From Haliscomenobacter sp033763495 (GTDB lineage: Bacteria > Bacteroidota > Bacteroidia > Chitinophagales > Saprospiraceae), in assembly GCF_033763495.1 (NCBI RefSeq), contig NZ_JANRKL010000162.1, positions 26,236 through 90,235 on the forward strand: a DNA stretch of 64,000 nt, given 5' to 3'. Shown here one piece after another: positions 16,817 through 25,461 of this stretch. A program made the position numbers and the translations under genes. The notes under the pieces were generated by a model, which worked only from the letters and a program-made list of their open reading frames with translations, was not told where the DNA came from and ran no database searches. Position 1 is the first letter of the stretch; each line of letters opens with the position of its first letter.

Positions 16817-17776
16817 ATGCCCTTTATTTCAAAAGACGATTACCTTCCACCTTGGTTGTTCCGCAATACTTATGTGAATACCATCTACCCTTCACTGCGG
16901 CGTAAAGTGCCAGATTTGCATTACACCCGCGAACGCATCGATACACCCGACGGGGATTTTTTGGATCTGGATTGGGCGGCCCAGGGCAGTGACCGCTTGG
17001 TGCTGGTTCTACACGGTCTCGAAAGTTCAGCTGAACGTGGTTACATCAAAGGGATGATCCGGCGTTTTTTTCTGGAAGGCTGGGATGGACTAGGCATGAA
17101 TTTCCGGGGTTGTAGTGGGGAAAACAATCGACTGCTGCGGACCTACCACATCGGGGAAACGGGTGATTTGGACGTGGTGCTGCAACATGTTTTGGCCAAA
17201 AATCAATACCGCGAAATTGCCTTGATTGGGTTTAGCCTGGGTGGCAATGTGGTGATGAAATACCTTGGTGAAAAAAGTACCCAGGTGTACCCCGAAATCA
17301 AAAAAGCCGTAGCCATTTCGGTGCCATGCGATGTGCCCAGCGCCAATGAAGAGTTCAATAAATTGAAGAACTGGATTTACATGTACCGCTTCATGAGCAC
17401 CCTGAACCCTAAGATGCACGAAAAAGCCCAACGTTTTCCGGATCAGTTTCAGGTCAGCATCCCCAAGCCGCGCAATTTTGGAGAGTTTGATGGGGCTTTT
17501 ACGGCGCCGGTGCATGGTTTTGAGAGTGCTGAAGACTACTGGACCCGTAACAGCAGCATCCTGTTTTTACCCGACATTTGCATTCCAACCTTGTTGATCA
17601 ATGCCAAAGATGACACCTTTTTAAGCCCTTCCTGTTTTCCGTATGAACTGGCGGAAAAATCTTCTTATTTCCACTTGATGGCACCGAGGTATGGCGGGCA
17701 TTGTGGGTTTTACACTCCAGGGAAGCGGAATGTGTTTTGGTCGGAGGAGCAGGCTTGGGAATTTGTGGCGGGGTAG
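16817..17776 (+). CDS. YheT/UPF0017-type alpha/beta hydrolase
   Basis: 319 residues, the usual size for this family. The nucleophile elbow is GFSLGG (Ser140) after LVLVLHGLES (65-70), the HG oxyanion motif. MNFRGCSGENN (about 94-104) is highly characteristic of YheT/ABHD1-3 proteins. The acid is in NAKDDTFLSP (about 266) and the histidine in RYGGHCGFY (about 298). No signal peptide is present, so it is cytoplasmic or peripherally membrane-bound. Family members hydrolyse lipid or acyl esters; the substrate here is unknown. It is a single plus-strand gene between minus-strand blocks. Confidence 0.9.
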   Translation: MPFISKDDYLPPWLFRNTYVNTIYPSLRRKVPDLHYTRERIDTPDGDFLDLDWAAQGSDRLVLVLHGLESSAERGYIKGMIRRFFLEGWDGLGMNFRGCSGENNRLLRTYHIGETGDLDVVLQHVLAKNQYREIALIGFSLGGNVVMKYLGEKSTQVYPEIKKAVAISVPCDVPSANEEFNKLKNWIYMYRFMSTLNPKMHEKAQRFPDQFQVSIPKPRNFGEFDGAFTAPVHGFESAEDYWTRNSSILFLPDICIPTLLINAKDDTFLSPSCFPYELAEKSSYFHLMAPRYGGHCGFYTPGKRNVFWSEEQAWEFVAG

Positions 17777-17833
17777 AGACGCACGGCCGTGCGTCTCCAA
17801 TTCTCATGCATGAGACGCACAAGCGTGCTTCTC
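17776..17833. terminator. Two GAGACGCAC palindromes between convergent genes
   Basis: A perfect 22-base palindrome (arms GAGACGCACGG and CCGTGCGTCTC, 17776-17797) begins inside the YheT stop codon. A second copy with arms GAGACGCAC and GCGTGCTTCTC lies at 17812-17833. They fill the 63-base gap between convergent genes, so a bidirectional terminator is likely, although a long T-run is missing. The motif is also repeat-like. Confidence 0.55.
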
Positions 17834-17839
17834 TACAAA

Positions 17840-19528
17840 TCAACTAATCACATACGGCGGCAAAACCTTACGCGCTTCCCGATCAGGGTCATTTTGCAAG
17901 GCACAGGTATCGTCCAGGAACATGGTTTCGCCCTTGTCTGAAGAATACTTGGCCCATTTGGGCAATCCACCACCATTGGGGTCACCCGTTTTCATGAACT
18001 GCAACAGTGCACCGGCCATTTTTTGAGACAATGCCCTAGGGCGTGCCCCACCACCGGTGTGCGATAACATGGTGTCGGTATTGTAAAACCAGAAGCAAAT
18101 ATCCAGGCAATGGAAGGCGCGTAGCCGATTGTCGAACAATGGCGGTTGCCAGCCAAACCAGGCCAGATACACTGGCGCTTCTTGCTTGGATTTGGAATCC
18201 GCCAATAGAACTGATCTTTGGCGATGATTGGTGATCATCGACCAGATTTCGGCTGGTTTTTTATTGGAAAATGTTTTGGCGTAGGCATCTACAATTGCAC
18301 CTGCTTTTTCCCCATAAGTGCCTTTAAATTGTTCCTTCAAGCCATCTAGTGTGATGGACTCCCTGCTGGAATCGGTCCAGGTACTGGAACTTTCGTTGGT
18401 TACCGAACAAATCAGCATCGGAACTTTGGCCGCGTAGGGCGAGGGCTTTTGCCAATAAGGATGGTCGGGAATGTGTTTGCCATCGACCCGCGGCTGGAAA
18501 ATCTGGGAAGCGCTGGCAGCAGTTTTACCCGAATCCACGGCTAGTTTTCCAGCGGCTCGCAGGGCGATTTCGTAGTATTTCTGCCAGGGCATCTGTTGGA
18601 GTTGATCTACTTGAGCAGGCTCCAACCCGGCCTCTTTCAGGATATAGGCACCCAGTTTTTTGGAAAGATCGGGAAGACCCAAATCAACCCTGGCCCCACT
18701 CAAAACGACTGCTTTGCTGAATAAACCTTTTGCCGCAGGCATGGCCGTGGTGGTACACACTTTGGAGCCACCACCGGATTGCCCCATGATGGTTACATTG
18801 TTGGGATCGCCGCCAAAGTTGGCAATGTTGTCATGTATCCATTCCAGGGCAGCCACCAAATCCAGCATCCCCACATTGCCAGAGGAGGCGTATTTTTCAC
18901 CACCTACCCCAGAAAGGTCAGTAAAACCGAGAGGGCCCAGGCGGTGGTTGACGGAGCAAAAAACCACGTCACCTAGCCGAGCCAGGTTTTCGCCTTTGTA
19001 CCCTTCGTGCTCAATGGCGTTGCCATTCCAAAATCCGCCGCCGTGCATCCACAACAAAACCGGGCGTTTTTTGCTGTCGTTGTATCCCGGCGTAAAGATG
19101 TTGATGCGCAAACAATCCTCGCTCACATCGTCGTAATTCCACTGATCACGGAAGGAGGCGAACTTGTTGGCGTAGCGGTTTTCCATTTGTTGCGGCGCCG
19201 AGTTGCCCCACCAGAGGGCAGGGTAGGTGTCGGTCCAGGGCTTGGGTTTTTGGGGTGGCATAAAGCGATTGGCCCCCGAGGTATCCGCTCCGTAGGGGAT
19301 GCCCAGAAAATGGTAAATGTCTCGTAGGATGAAACCCCTTACTTTGCCATAGTTGGTATTGGCCAGTGCAATATTGTCTCCGACGAACAATACCTGATCA
19401 CCCTCTTTGGCTGGCTCTTCTTTACTGGCATTGCTAGCCAATGCAAAGGGCGACCCTAAGCCCAGGGCGGCGGCTCCGGCGCTGAGGGTTTTAAAAAAGC
19501 GGCGGCGGGTTGCTTGTGTTTTTTTCAT
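17840..19528 (-). CDS. Tat-exported type B carboxylesterase
   Basis: 562 residues from the ATG at 19528, which begins a Tat-type signal: MKKTQATRRRFFKTLSAGAA. The frame extends 20 residues upstream without support. HGGGF (162-166) is the oxyanion loop and Ser251 in GQSGGG is the nucleophile. The acid is the Glu of SVTNESSSTW and the base is the His of MLSHTGGG. These match the carboxylesterase/cholinesterase family (PF00135). A twin-arginine signal implies export after folding. The substrate is unknown. The DUF885 lipoprotein gene ends 73 bases upstream on the same strand, so both may be co-transcribed. Confidence 0.9.
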   Translation of the reverse strand: MKKTQATRRRFFKTLSAGAAALGLGSPFALASNASKEEPAKEGDQVLFVGDNIALANTNYGKVRGFILRDIYHFLGIPYGADTSGANRFMPPQKPKPWTDTYPALWWGNSAPQQMENRYANKFASFRDQWNYDDVSEDCLRINIFTPGYNDSKKRPVLLWMHGGGFWNGNAIEHEGYKGENLARLGDVVFCSVNHRLGPLGFTDLSGVGGEKYASSGNVGMLDLVAALEWIHDNIANFGGDPNNVTIMGQSGGGSKVCTTTAMPAAKGLFSKAVVLSGARVDLGLPDLSKKLGAYILKEAGLEPAQVDQLQQMPWQKYYEIALRAAGKLAVDSGKTAASASQIFQPRVDGKHIPDHPYWQKPSPYAAKVPMLICSVTNESSSTWTDSSRESITLDGLKEQFKGTYGEKAGAIVDAYAKTFSNKKPAEIWSMITNHRQRSVLLADSKSKQEAPVYLAWFGWQPPLFDNRLRAFHCLDICFWFYNTDTMLSHTGGGARPRALSQKMAGALLQFMKTGDPNGGGLPKWAKYSSDKGETMFLDDTCALQNDPDREARKVLPPYVIS

Positions 19529-19601
19529 TCTGATGCTAGGTTGAGTATTGTTAAGATTTTTTTGGCATAAGGCTCTTTGGGCACTCAAAAAAAGAAAATC
19601 A

Positions 19602-21239
19602 TCAATTCCCTGATATCGGAGCTTCCACCCCAGTCATCTCCCAATGGCCCAAAATCGCCGGAATATTCCCCATGGCATTGAAGCGATCTAAAAAAGCTTT
19701 GATCTGGAAAGGCTCTTTTTTCAGCTCTTGCATCCTTGCAAAATCCATCATGGCATTTTCGATCAAGTACTTTCCGGTCACATAACTCGTGCCATAGCCT
19801 GGCTGGCGGAGATAGAGGTGTTGTTCAAAAATCCGCAGTTCCGGTTCGGTTTTCATCCAGCCACGTGGGGTGTAGTCCATATGGATGCCTCCGGCCTCGG
19901 CCATGGTCATTTCGTTGGCGTGGGCGTAGAGGGAGCCCAGGCCGCGGGCAGCCCGTTGGGCCAGCATGATGTACACAATCTCGCGCACCCGGGGATCGTC
20001 CTTGTACAAGCCCGCCTGCATGAACATTTCTTCTACAGCGGTGGCGATGCCTTCGTTGTGGGAGTCGAAAATGTTGTATAGCAAGGGTGCACGGCGGATC
20101 TCATTGGCATGTGGCTCTTGGTCCATCAAGGCCAGTTCAAACCAGTGGTAAAAATGGGAATACAGCGGACGAGGGTCGTAATGCACGGTGATCCAGAAAA
20201 AATTGCGTTTTTCCTGCGGCACAAATTTGCCCAAATGGGCTTCCAGGGCCGGAGTGAAATAGTCCTTCATGCTCATGATCTCATCATTTTTGAGAAAATT
20301 GAGCAGGCTTTGTGCTGCCCGTTTGGCCAGGGCATTGTAAGCTTCGGGAGAGTCGACAGCGACGAGTTCCGGGAGTTTGCGGTTGGCGTGTTCTTCAAGT
20401 TTGAGGGCCGACCAGGCGCGGGCAAGTTCCCGTTTGAGTAGCATCACTTCATCATCCCAGGTTAGGGGTACGAGATGGACGTTTTGCTGGTACCAGGTAT
20501 AGTTTTCTTTGCCAATGCCAGAGGGCCCGGTTTTGGTTTTGGCCTCTTTTTCCAGCCAGTCGACGAAATGATCGGTGGAGGCAATGCAGGTTTGGATGGT
20601 TTTGGCCAGTTCCGTATCGGCCTTTACCCCCGGCAAATCCAGCATGGCCTTTAAGTTGTCACTTTGGGAGCGAATGTCGCGTATTCCGGCAGTCCAGAGG
20701 TCTTTGGCATTGCCCGTCAGATTAAGTTGAGCTTGTTCGTTCAGGGCAGGGATAACCCATAAATCGCTCAATAAACGTTCTTTTTCTTTTGGACTCAAAG
20801 GAAAGGTATAAGTCCAAAGATCGGTGACCCGGTGGTGGGTTGGGCCTTCGTGCGCCGGTACATCGCTGCGGTCGGTGTAGATGGATTGGTAAAAAGCGGG
20901 GTCACGCACCCAGGGCTGGAGCACGCGTTGGTTGAAATCATAACCATTCATTTCCGCCCAGAGGATGGTCCAATCTACCCTTTGTGGGATGGTCCAATTG
21001 CTGGTATCCATGGCCAGGAGTTGAGCTCGCAGTTTTTTGAACTCGGGTTGGCGTTTTTGAAAAGTGGCAGCGGTATAATCGGGAGCCCCATCGCGTAGGG
21101 GTGGCGTTTCAAAACTACGCCAGTTTTTGAAGAGGGCAAGCAGGTCGCTGTATTGGGCAGAACCTTTGTTAGGGGTAGGTTCGGATTGACAGCTGTTGAG
21201 CAGGCAGGCTGCAAGGAGTAAGGCTAGGGAAAGACGCAT
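19602..21239 (-). CDS. DUF885 family lipoprotein
   Basis: 545 residues from the ATG at 21239, which starts a lipoprotein signal with lipobox LLNSC (Cys17). A longer frame begins at 21272. The protein is largely helical, and the family hallmark appears as FDSHNEGIATAVEEMFMQAG (about 400-420), a metal-protease-like helix, followed by the region REIVYIMLAQRAARGLGSLY. DUF885 proteins are thought to be metallopeptidases or hydrolases, but the function is not established. It probably sits in the periplasm, anchored by lipid, and lies upstream of the Tat-exported esterase. Confidence 0.82.
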   Translation of the reverse strand: MRLSLALLLAACLLNSCQSEPTPNKGSAQYSDLLALFKNWRSFETPPLRDGAPDYTAATFQKRQPEFKKLRAQLLAMDTSNWTIPQRVDWTILWAEMNGYDFNQRVLQPWVRDPAFYQSIYTDRSDVPAHEGPTHHRVTDLWTYTFPLSPKEKERLLSDLWVIPALNEQAQLNLTGNAKDLWTAGIRDIRSQSDNLKAMLDLPGVKADTELAKTIQTCIASTDHFVDWLEKEAKTKTGPSGIGKENYTWYQQNVHLVPLTWDDEVMLLKRELARAWSALKLEEHANRKLPELVAVDSPEAYNALAKRAAQSLLNFLKNDEIMSMKDYFTPALEAHLGKFVPQEKRNFFWITVHYDPRPLYSHFYHWFELALMDQEPHANEIRRAPLLYNIFDSHNEGIATAVEEMFMQAGLYKDDPRVREIVYIMLAQRAARGLGSLYAHANEMTMAEAGGIHMDYTPRGWMKTEPELRIFEQHLYLRQPGYGTSYVTGKYLIENAMMDFARMQELKKEPFQIKAFLDRFNAMGNIPAILGHWEMTGVEAPISGN

Positions 21240-21326
21240 GGTGAACTTGGTTTTGTGCTGAACAAGATACAAATCGATACCAAGTTATTAGGCAATTTTT
21301 TGCGCTTCCGTCGCTTAAACCGATCA

Positions 21327-22160
21327 TTAACATTTATTCCTCGACCACTCGCTCCAGGAGCCGACGTAGAGTTTAGGCATCTCCAAACCTGCCTGGACCA
21401 CTGCCAACAAAGTGTGACAAGCCGTCACCCCCGAGCCACAATGAACGATCAAGTGATCGGCGGGTCTTTCGGCAAAAGCTTCCTGATACATGGCTTTTAA
21501 TTCGGCTGACGACTTAAATAAACCATTGACATCCAGGTTTTCACTGAAGGGTATATTGATGGCTCCATGAATATGCCCGGCAATCAAATCGATGGGCTCC
21601 ACCAAGCCGAGGTAACGGTCGTGATCCCGCACATCAACGACCAAGTAATTGGGATCCTGGGCGACCTGTTCCACCTCAGCCATATCGGCTTGGGGCAATT
21701 GCCAGCCGTGGATCGGGTAGGGGAGGCATTCTTTTGGCTGCTCTAAGGCTGCACTCATAGGAAATCCAGCGCGCTCAGCAGCCTGAATGCCACCATCGAG
21801 AACTTGAACTCTGGAATGCCCGATGGCCAGGAGCATCCACCAAAAGCGGGCAGCCGCATTGGCGCCACTTTTGTCGTCGTACACCACTACGTGGCTTTGG
21901 GGGCTGATGCCGAGTTTAACCAAGGTTTCGGAAAATTGTGCCAAAGTGGGCAATGGGTGCCTGCCGCCCTGGGATACATCTGCTTTGATGTCGGCCAGTT
22001 GGGTGTCGAGGTCTACAAATAGGGCACCCGCGAGGTGTTTTTGGGTATAATTTTCATGGGCATTTTTGCCGTTGGTGGCGTCGATGAGGACCAGGTTGGG
22101 CGAGCTGGCGAGTTGCAGGAGTTCGGTGGCTTGGATGAGGGGTGTTTGTTTGGGTTTCAT
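21327..22160 (-). CDS. 3-mercaptopyruvate/thiosulfate sulfurtransferase
   Basis: 277 residues with two rhodanese domains (about 1-140 and 155-277). The active loop is CGSGVT with Cys240. The CGSGVT form is typical of 3-mercaptopyruvate sulfurtransferases, whereas thiosulfate-type enzymes have CRKGVT. The inactive N-terminal domain has DDKSGANAARFWWML. There is no signal peptide, so it is cytosolic. The gene lies 11 bases after the membrane protein gene at 22172 and is probably on the same transcript. Confidence 0.93.
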   Translation of the reverse strand: MKPKQTPLIQATELLQLASSPNLVLIDATNGKNAHENYTQKHLAGALFVDLDTQLADIKADVSQGGRHPLPTLAQFSETLVKLGISPQSHVVVYDDKSGANAAARFWWMLLAIGHSRVQVLDGGIQAAERAGFPMSAALEQPKECLPYPIHGWQLPQADMAEVEQVAQDPNYLVVDVRDHDRYLGLVEPIDLIAGHIHGAINIPFSENLDVNGLFKSSAELKAMYQEAFAERPADHLIVHCGSGVTACHTLLAVVQAGLEMPKLYVGSWSEWSRNKC

Positions 22161-22171
22161 TTTGAAACGGA

Positions 22172-22717
22172 TTAAGGTTTTTGTTGTTGAAATACCTCCA
22201 GTTGATGATTTAGTATTGTCAGTAGTGCTGCAAATGAAATTTTCAAACCATTGGTACTGATGCTTATAGGTGTACCGTACTGCCGGTAGTTCATGGCCAT
22301 CAATTTTCGCTTCCAGCCACTGCTTTGCCGATCAATATAATCTTGAGGATTTTTGACCAAAACGAGGATCAAGCGTTGGCGTTGGATTTGCAGCACCTGA
22401 AAATCTTCAATGTCTTGCCATACAATTAACCCAGCGGAAAGCCCACCCGAGTTGTCCATTAAACCCTGTTCATTGATGACTAGTCCCGGGCGAGGGTCAA
22501 AAAGTTTGCGGATGACCACAAGGCCAATAGCACCAAAAAACAGAATTGAAGCCAGGCCTAAAACTCGAATCAGCAACGGTTCCATCGATGAACCTGTTCT
22601 ACTTGGCGGATCCAACACAAACCAGAAACCGCTGGCTACAAAGGCGAATGCTCCAAGGATGGAGAGTAAAAGTTTGCCTTTGGAGATGGGGATTGTGACG
22701 GGGAGTTGAGTGGTCAT
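22172..22717 (-). CDS. STM3941-type two-helix membrane protein
   Basis: 181 residues. After a short polar start PVTIPISKGK come two membrane helices: LLLSILGAFAFVASGFWFVL (about 16-35) and LLIRVLGLASILFFGAIGLVVI (about 48-69). The cytosolic or periplasmic part is PH-like, with GLVINEQGLMDNSG and WQDIEDFQVLQIQ strands. This fits the STM3941 family of unknown function. The start overlaps nothing, and the sulfurtransferase gene follows after 11 bases. The 209 bases up to the LysR gene hold no credible gene. Confidence 0.72.
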   Translation of the reverse strand: MTTQLPVTIPISKGKLLLSILGAFAFVASGFWFVLDPPSRTGSSMEPLLIRVLGLASILFFGAIGLVVIRKLFDPRPGLVINEQGLMDNSGGLSAGLIVWQDIEDFQVLQIQRQRLILVLVKNPQDYIDRQSSGWKRKLMAMNYRQYGTPISISTNGLKISFAALLTILNHQLEVFQQQKP

Positions 22718-22926
22718 ATCGAGAAGGATTGTTTGGATGAAGATAATAAGAATCCTTCCTTAGATAAAAATTGTTGTGGTCTTTATTTGACAGGTTTGGC
22801 TAAATCATCAGCTATAAAGAAATTTTGTGATGGTCACCTAGCCCTGCAAGGGCGCCATCTCTCAAGGAAGGGCATCACCCTTTCGGATTACCACCAGTCC
22901 AGTCGCCAGAGCCGATTAGCGACCAC

Positions 22927-23844
22927 TCACACCAGCATCCCTTCCCCAATCCCCCCAACCACCGCCCTTATCAGCGGCGACCCATTCTTCCCCAAATACA
23001 CTAAGGCACTATCAATCGCCACCGAAACAAAAGGACTGTCATCGGCGTGCACCAGCTCCTTCACCACAATATTAGGCTCCTTGCTCAAGTCATAAGCTGA
23101 GGATATGAAAGCAATTCCTCGACCCACCTCCACCAGACTGATCAACAGCTCCAAGGAAGATACTTCCTGCACAATTTTCCCCACCCGACTAAACCCGGCC
23201 AACTGGCACATCTGTTCAATTTCGTCGTAAACCGGGTGCAGGCTGCGGGTGATTTCCACCCAGCGCTCATCCCATAGAGATGCCAAACTAAGGGAAACTT
23301 CCAGTGCCCGGGGATGTTGCTGAGACAGGATGACCCGCAGGCTACCTTTTTTGATGACTTTGGCGTTGAGTTCGGCATAATGCAACGGAAGTAAGGTGAG
23401 CCCCAGGTCGATTTGTTCGGCCAAAACGGCTTCCTGTACATTTTGAGGCGTGGGAAACTCCACCAGTTTGACCTCCACATTGGGAAAATCCCGATTGAGC
23501 ACCTGTAGCAGTTCCACGATGCGTTCGCGCAAAGCAGTTTTGTACACACCTACATGTAGCACTTGCTGGTGCAGGCCAATTTCGCGGGCTTGTTCGATGG
23601 CTTGCTGGCTGAGTTGCAGGATTTTTTGCGCAGCCTGAAAAAAATGTTGGCCCGCTTCACTGAGCTCCACTTTGCGCAAGTGCTGGCGGCTGGCGCGGAT
23701 AAAAAGCTCTACCCCAATCTCATTTTCCAATAAGCCAATCTGTTGACTCAGCGCGGGTTGAGAAACGTACAGCCGCTGGGCCGCTTTACTGAAATGTAGT
23801 TCCTCGGCCACGGCCACAAAATAGCGCAATTGACGTAGTTCCAT
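22927..23844 (-). CDS. LysR-type transcriptional regulator
   Basis: 305 residues. The N-terminal winged helix MELRQLRYFVAVAEELHFSK, followed by AAQRLYVSQPALSQQI, is a textbook LysR DNA-binding domain. The effector domain begins near residue 90 and shows the type 2 periplasmic-binding fold (for example LHVGVYKTALRERIV). It is most like the CatM/BenM/CbnR group that senses aromatic or small organic acids. It is transcribed away from hppD across 221 bases that contain a palindrome next to its own start and a long repeat. Control of hppD is plausible but not proven. Confidence 0.93.
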   Translation of the reverse strand: MELRQLRYFVAVAEELHFSKAAQRLYVSQPALSQQIGLLENEIGVELFIRASRQHLRKVELSEAGQHFFQAAQKILQLSQQAIEQAREIGLHQQVLHVGVYKTALRERIVELLQVLNRDFPNVEVKLVEFPTPQNVQEAVLAEQIDLGLTLLPLHYAELNAKVIKKGSLRVILSQQHPRALEVSLSLASLWDERWVEITRSLHPVYDEIEQMCQLAGFSRVGKIVQEVSSLELLISLVEVGRGIAFISSAYDLSKEPNIVVKELVHADDSPFVSVAIDSALVYLGKNGSPLIRAVVGGIGEGMLV

Positions 23845-23852
23845 GATTCAGT

Positions 23853-23867
23853 ATAAGTTTTGCTTAT
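23853..23867. promoter_or_regulatory. LysR-type operator candidate upstream of the lysR gene
   Basis: ATAAG-TTTTG-CTTAT is a perfect palindrome with a five-base centre and contains a T-N11-A LysR box (T at 23854, A at 23866). It lies nine bases upstream of the LysR start, where an autoregulatory site is expected, and about 200 bases from the hppD start. Confidence 0.55.
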
Positions 23868-23925
23868 GACAAAATTAGAAAAATGTATTGGCTTGAGTGG
23901 AGCTTTTGGAGAAACTTTGTGGGGA

Positions 23926-24047
23926 AGTTGAGAAGGCTGAGGGAGGTTGAGGAAGGTTTAGGCTACCGCGAGCGACTTAGACGCAGCCTTTGTCCACGCG
24001 GTTCGCAGAGCCTAAACCTCCCTCAACTTGCTCAACCTCCCTCAACC
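23926..24047. repeat. Inverted repeat with AACCTCC tandem arms and GGCTACCGC core
   Basis: The left arm (GTTGAGAAGGCTGAGGGAGG...) and right arm (ACCTCCCTCAACTTGCTCAACC...) are complementary and made of short CTCAACCTCC words. The core is GGCTACCGCGAGCGACTTAG (23961-23980), followed by ACGCAGCCTTTGTC. It is the only element of the family lying between two divergent gene starts rather than after a stop codon. Confidence 0.85.
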
Positions 24048-24065
24048 AAATAAAACCAAATTCAC

Positions 24066-25199
24066 ATGCCACTCATTCTCGAAAATCCCCAAACCGCCCT
24101 GAATACCCCCACTGATTTCCTGCCGCTACTCGGCACCGACCACATTGAATTTTACGTCGGGAATGCAAAACAATCTGCCCATTTTTACGAACATGCCTTT
24201 GGTTTTGAAATGATCGGCTACGCTGGACCAGAAACCGGAGTGAAGGACCGCGCCTCCTACGTGTTGCAGCAAGGCAAAATTCGCTTGGTACTCACTACTT
24301 CTCTGGTTCCGTATTCCGAAATTTCGGAACACGTACGCCGCCATGGCGATGGGGTTAAGGTAATGGCCCTGTGGGTAGAAGACGCCCGCCTTGCCTATGC
24401 AGAAACCTTGCGCAGAGGCGCTGAATCCGCCGCCGAACCCAAAGTGTTGCAGGATGAATACGGGGAAGTCGTTGTCGCTTCCATCAAAACCTACGGCGAG
24501 ACCATCCACACCTTTGTAGAACGCAAAAACTACCGTGGCGTATTCTTGCCCGGTTTTGTTGCCCGCAAAAGTGCAGCCTTCCGGGGCAGCGTGGGTTTGC
24601 AATACGTGGATCATTGCGTAGGCAACGTGGAACTGGGGCAAATGAACCAGTGGGTAAAATTTTATGAAGAAGTGATGGGGTTCAAACTGCTGCTCACCTT
24701 CGACGACAAGGACATCTCCACCGAATACTCTGCTTTGATGTCTAAAGTGGTTTCCAACGGCAACGGCTACATCAAATTCCCCATCAACGAACCAGCCGCT
24801 GGGCGCAAAAAATCGCAGGTGGATGAATACCTCGACTTTTACGGCGGTCCCGGCGTTCAACACATCGCTGTAGCTACCAATGACATCATCCATACCGTTG
24901 GGGAATTGCGCAGCCGGGGCGTGGAATTTCTGGAAGTGCCAGCCAGCTATTACGAAGACTTGCTGGAGCGGGTCGGCACAATCGACGAAGACCTGCAACC
25001 CCTCAAAGACCTGAATATCCTGGTGGATCGCGACGAAGAGGGTTACCTCCTGCAAATATTTACTAAACCTGTAGAAGATCGCCCTACTTTGTTTTTTGAA
25101 ATCATCCAGCGCAAGGGGGCGACCTCTTTTGGCAAAGGCAATTTCAAGGCGCTTTTTGAAGCCATTGAGCGGGAACAGGAGCGGAGAGGGAATCTGTGA
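24066..25199 (+). CDS. hppD: 4-hydroxyphenylpyruvate dioxygenase
   Basis: This Fe(II) enzyme converts 4-hydroxyphenylpyruvate to homogentisate in tyrosine breakdown. It has 377 residues, normal for bacterial HPPD, with two vicinal-oxygen-chelate halves. The iron ligands are His183 (QYVDHCVGN), His266 (GVQHIAVATN) and Glu345 (LFFEIIQRKG). The C-terminal sequence LQIFTKPVEDRPTLFFEI is diagnostic. The next enzyme, homogentisate dioxygenase, is not in the window. A divergent LysR gene is the nearest candidate regulator. Confidence 0.97.
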   Translation: MPLILENPQTALNTPTDFLPLLGTDHIEFYVGNAKQSAHFYEHAFGFEMIGYAGPETGVKDRASYVLQQGKIRLVLTTSLVPYSEISEHVRRHGDGVKVMALWVEDARLAYAETLRRGAESAAEPKVLQDEYGEVVVASIKTYGETIHTFVERKNYRGVFLPGFVARKSAAFRGSVGLQYVDHCVGNVELGQMNQWVKFYEEVMGFKLLLTFDDKDISTEYSALMSKVVSNGNGYIKFPINEPAAGRKKSQVDEYLDFYGGPGVQHIAVATNDIIHTVGELRSRGVEFLEVPASYYEDLLERVGTIDEDLQPLKDLNILVDRDEEGYLLQIFTKPVEDRPTLFFEIIQRKGATSFGKGNFKALFEAIEREQERRGNL

Positions 25200-25203
25200 T
25201 TTT

Positions 25204-25290
25204 GGTTGAGGAGTTGAGCAATTGAGGCTACCGCAGATGCTTAGACACAACCTTGTCAAAGTCGCTGAGGTAACCCCAACTGCTCAACTT
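25204..25290. repeat. Inverted repeat with GGTTGAG arms and GGCTACCGC core
   Basis: The left arm GGTTGAGGAGTTGAGCAATTG starts five bases after the hppD stop; the right arm CAACTGCTCAAC ends near 25288. The core reads GGCTACCGCAG, then GCTTAGACA, CCTTGTC and AAGTCGCTGAGGTA, the most complete match to the shared core of this family. Confidence 0.85.
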
Positions 25291-25313
25291 TTTAACTATT
25301 TTTCCATCAAATC

Positions 25314-25344
25314 TTGTTTATGTAAACCTAAATCCATATTTTTG
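25314..25344 (+). promoter_or_regulatory. Bacteroidota-type promoter before the helicase gene
   Basis: TTG at 25314-25316 (-33) and TATTTTTG at 25337-25344 (-7) are separated by 20 bases, matching the TTG-N19-20-TAnnTTTG layout of the Bacteroidota primary sigma factor. A second -7-like box, TATCTTTG, lies at 25405-25412. The helicase ATG is at 25462. Confidence 0.6.
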
Positions 25345-25461
25345 TTTTGCCTTTTAATTTAAAACTATTCATTACATCTTACCTTTCGTTTTGTGTACAA
25401 ACCATATCTTTGGTTTGGCACTTGCGTATTGTTTAGTTTATCCACACAAAACGAAAATTCA

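Noticed and set aside
24126..25259. 377-residue minus-strand open frame
   Set aside because: It is the antisense of hppD, whose iron ligands are complete; this frame shows no family character.
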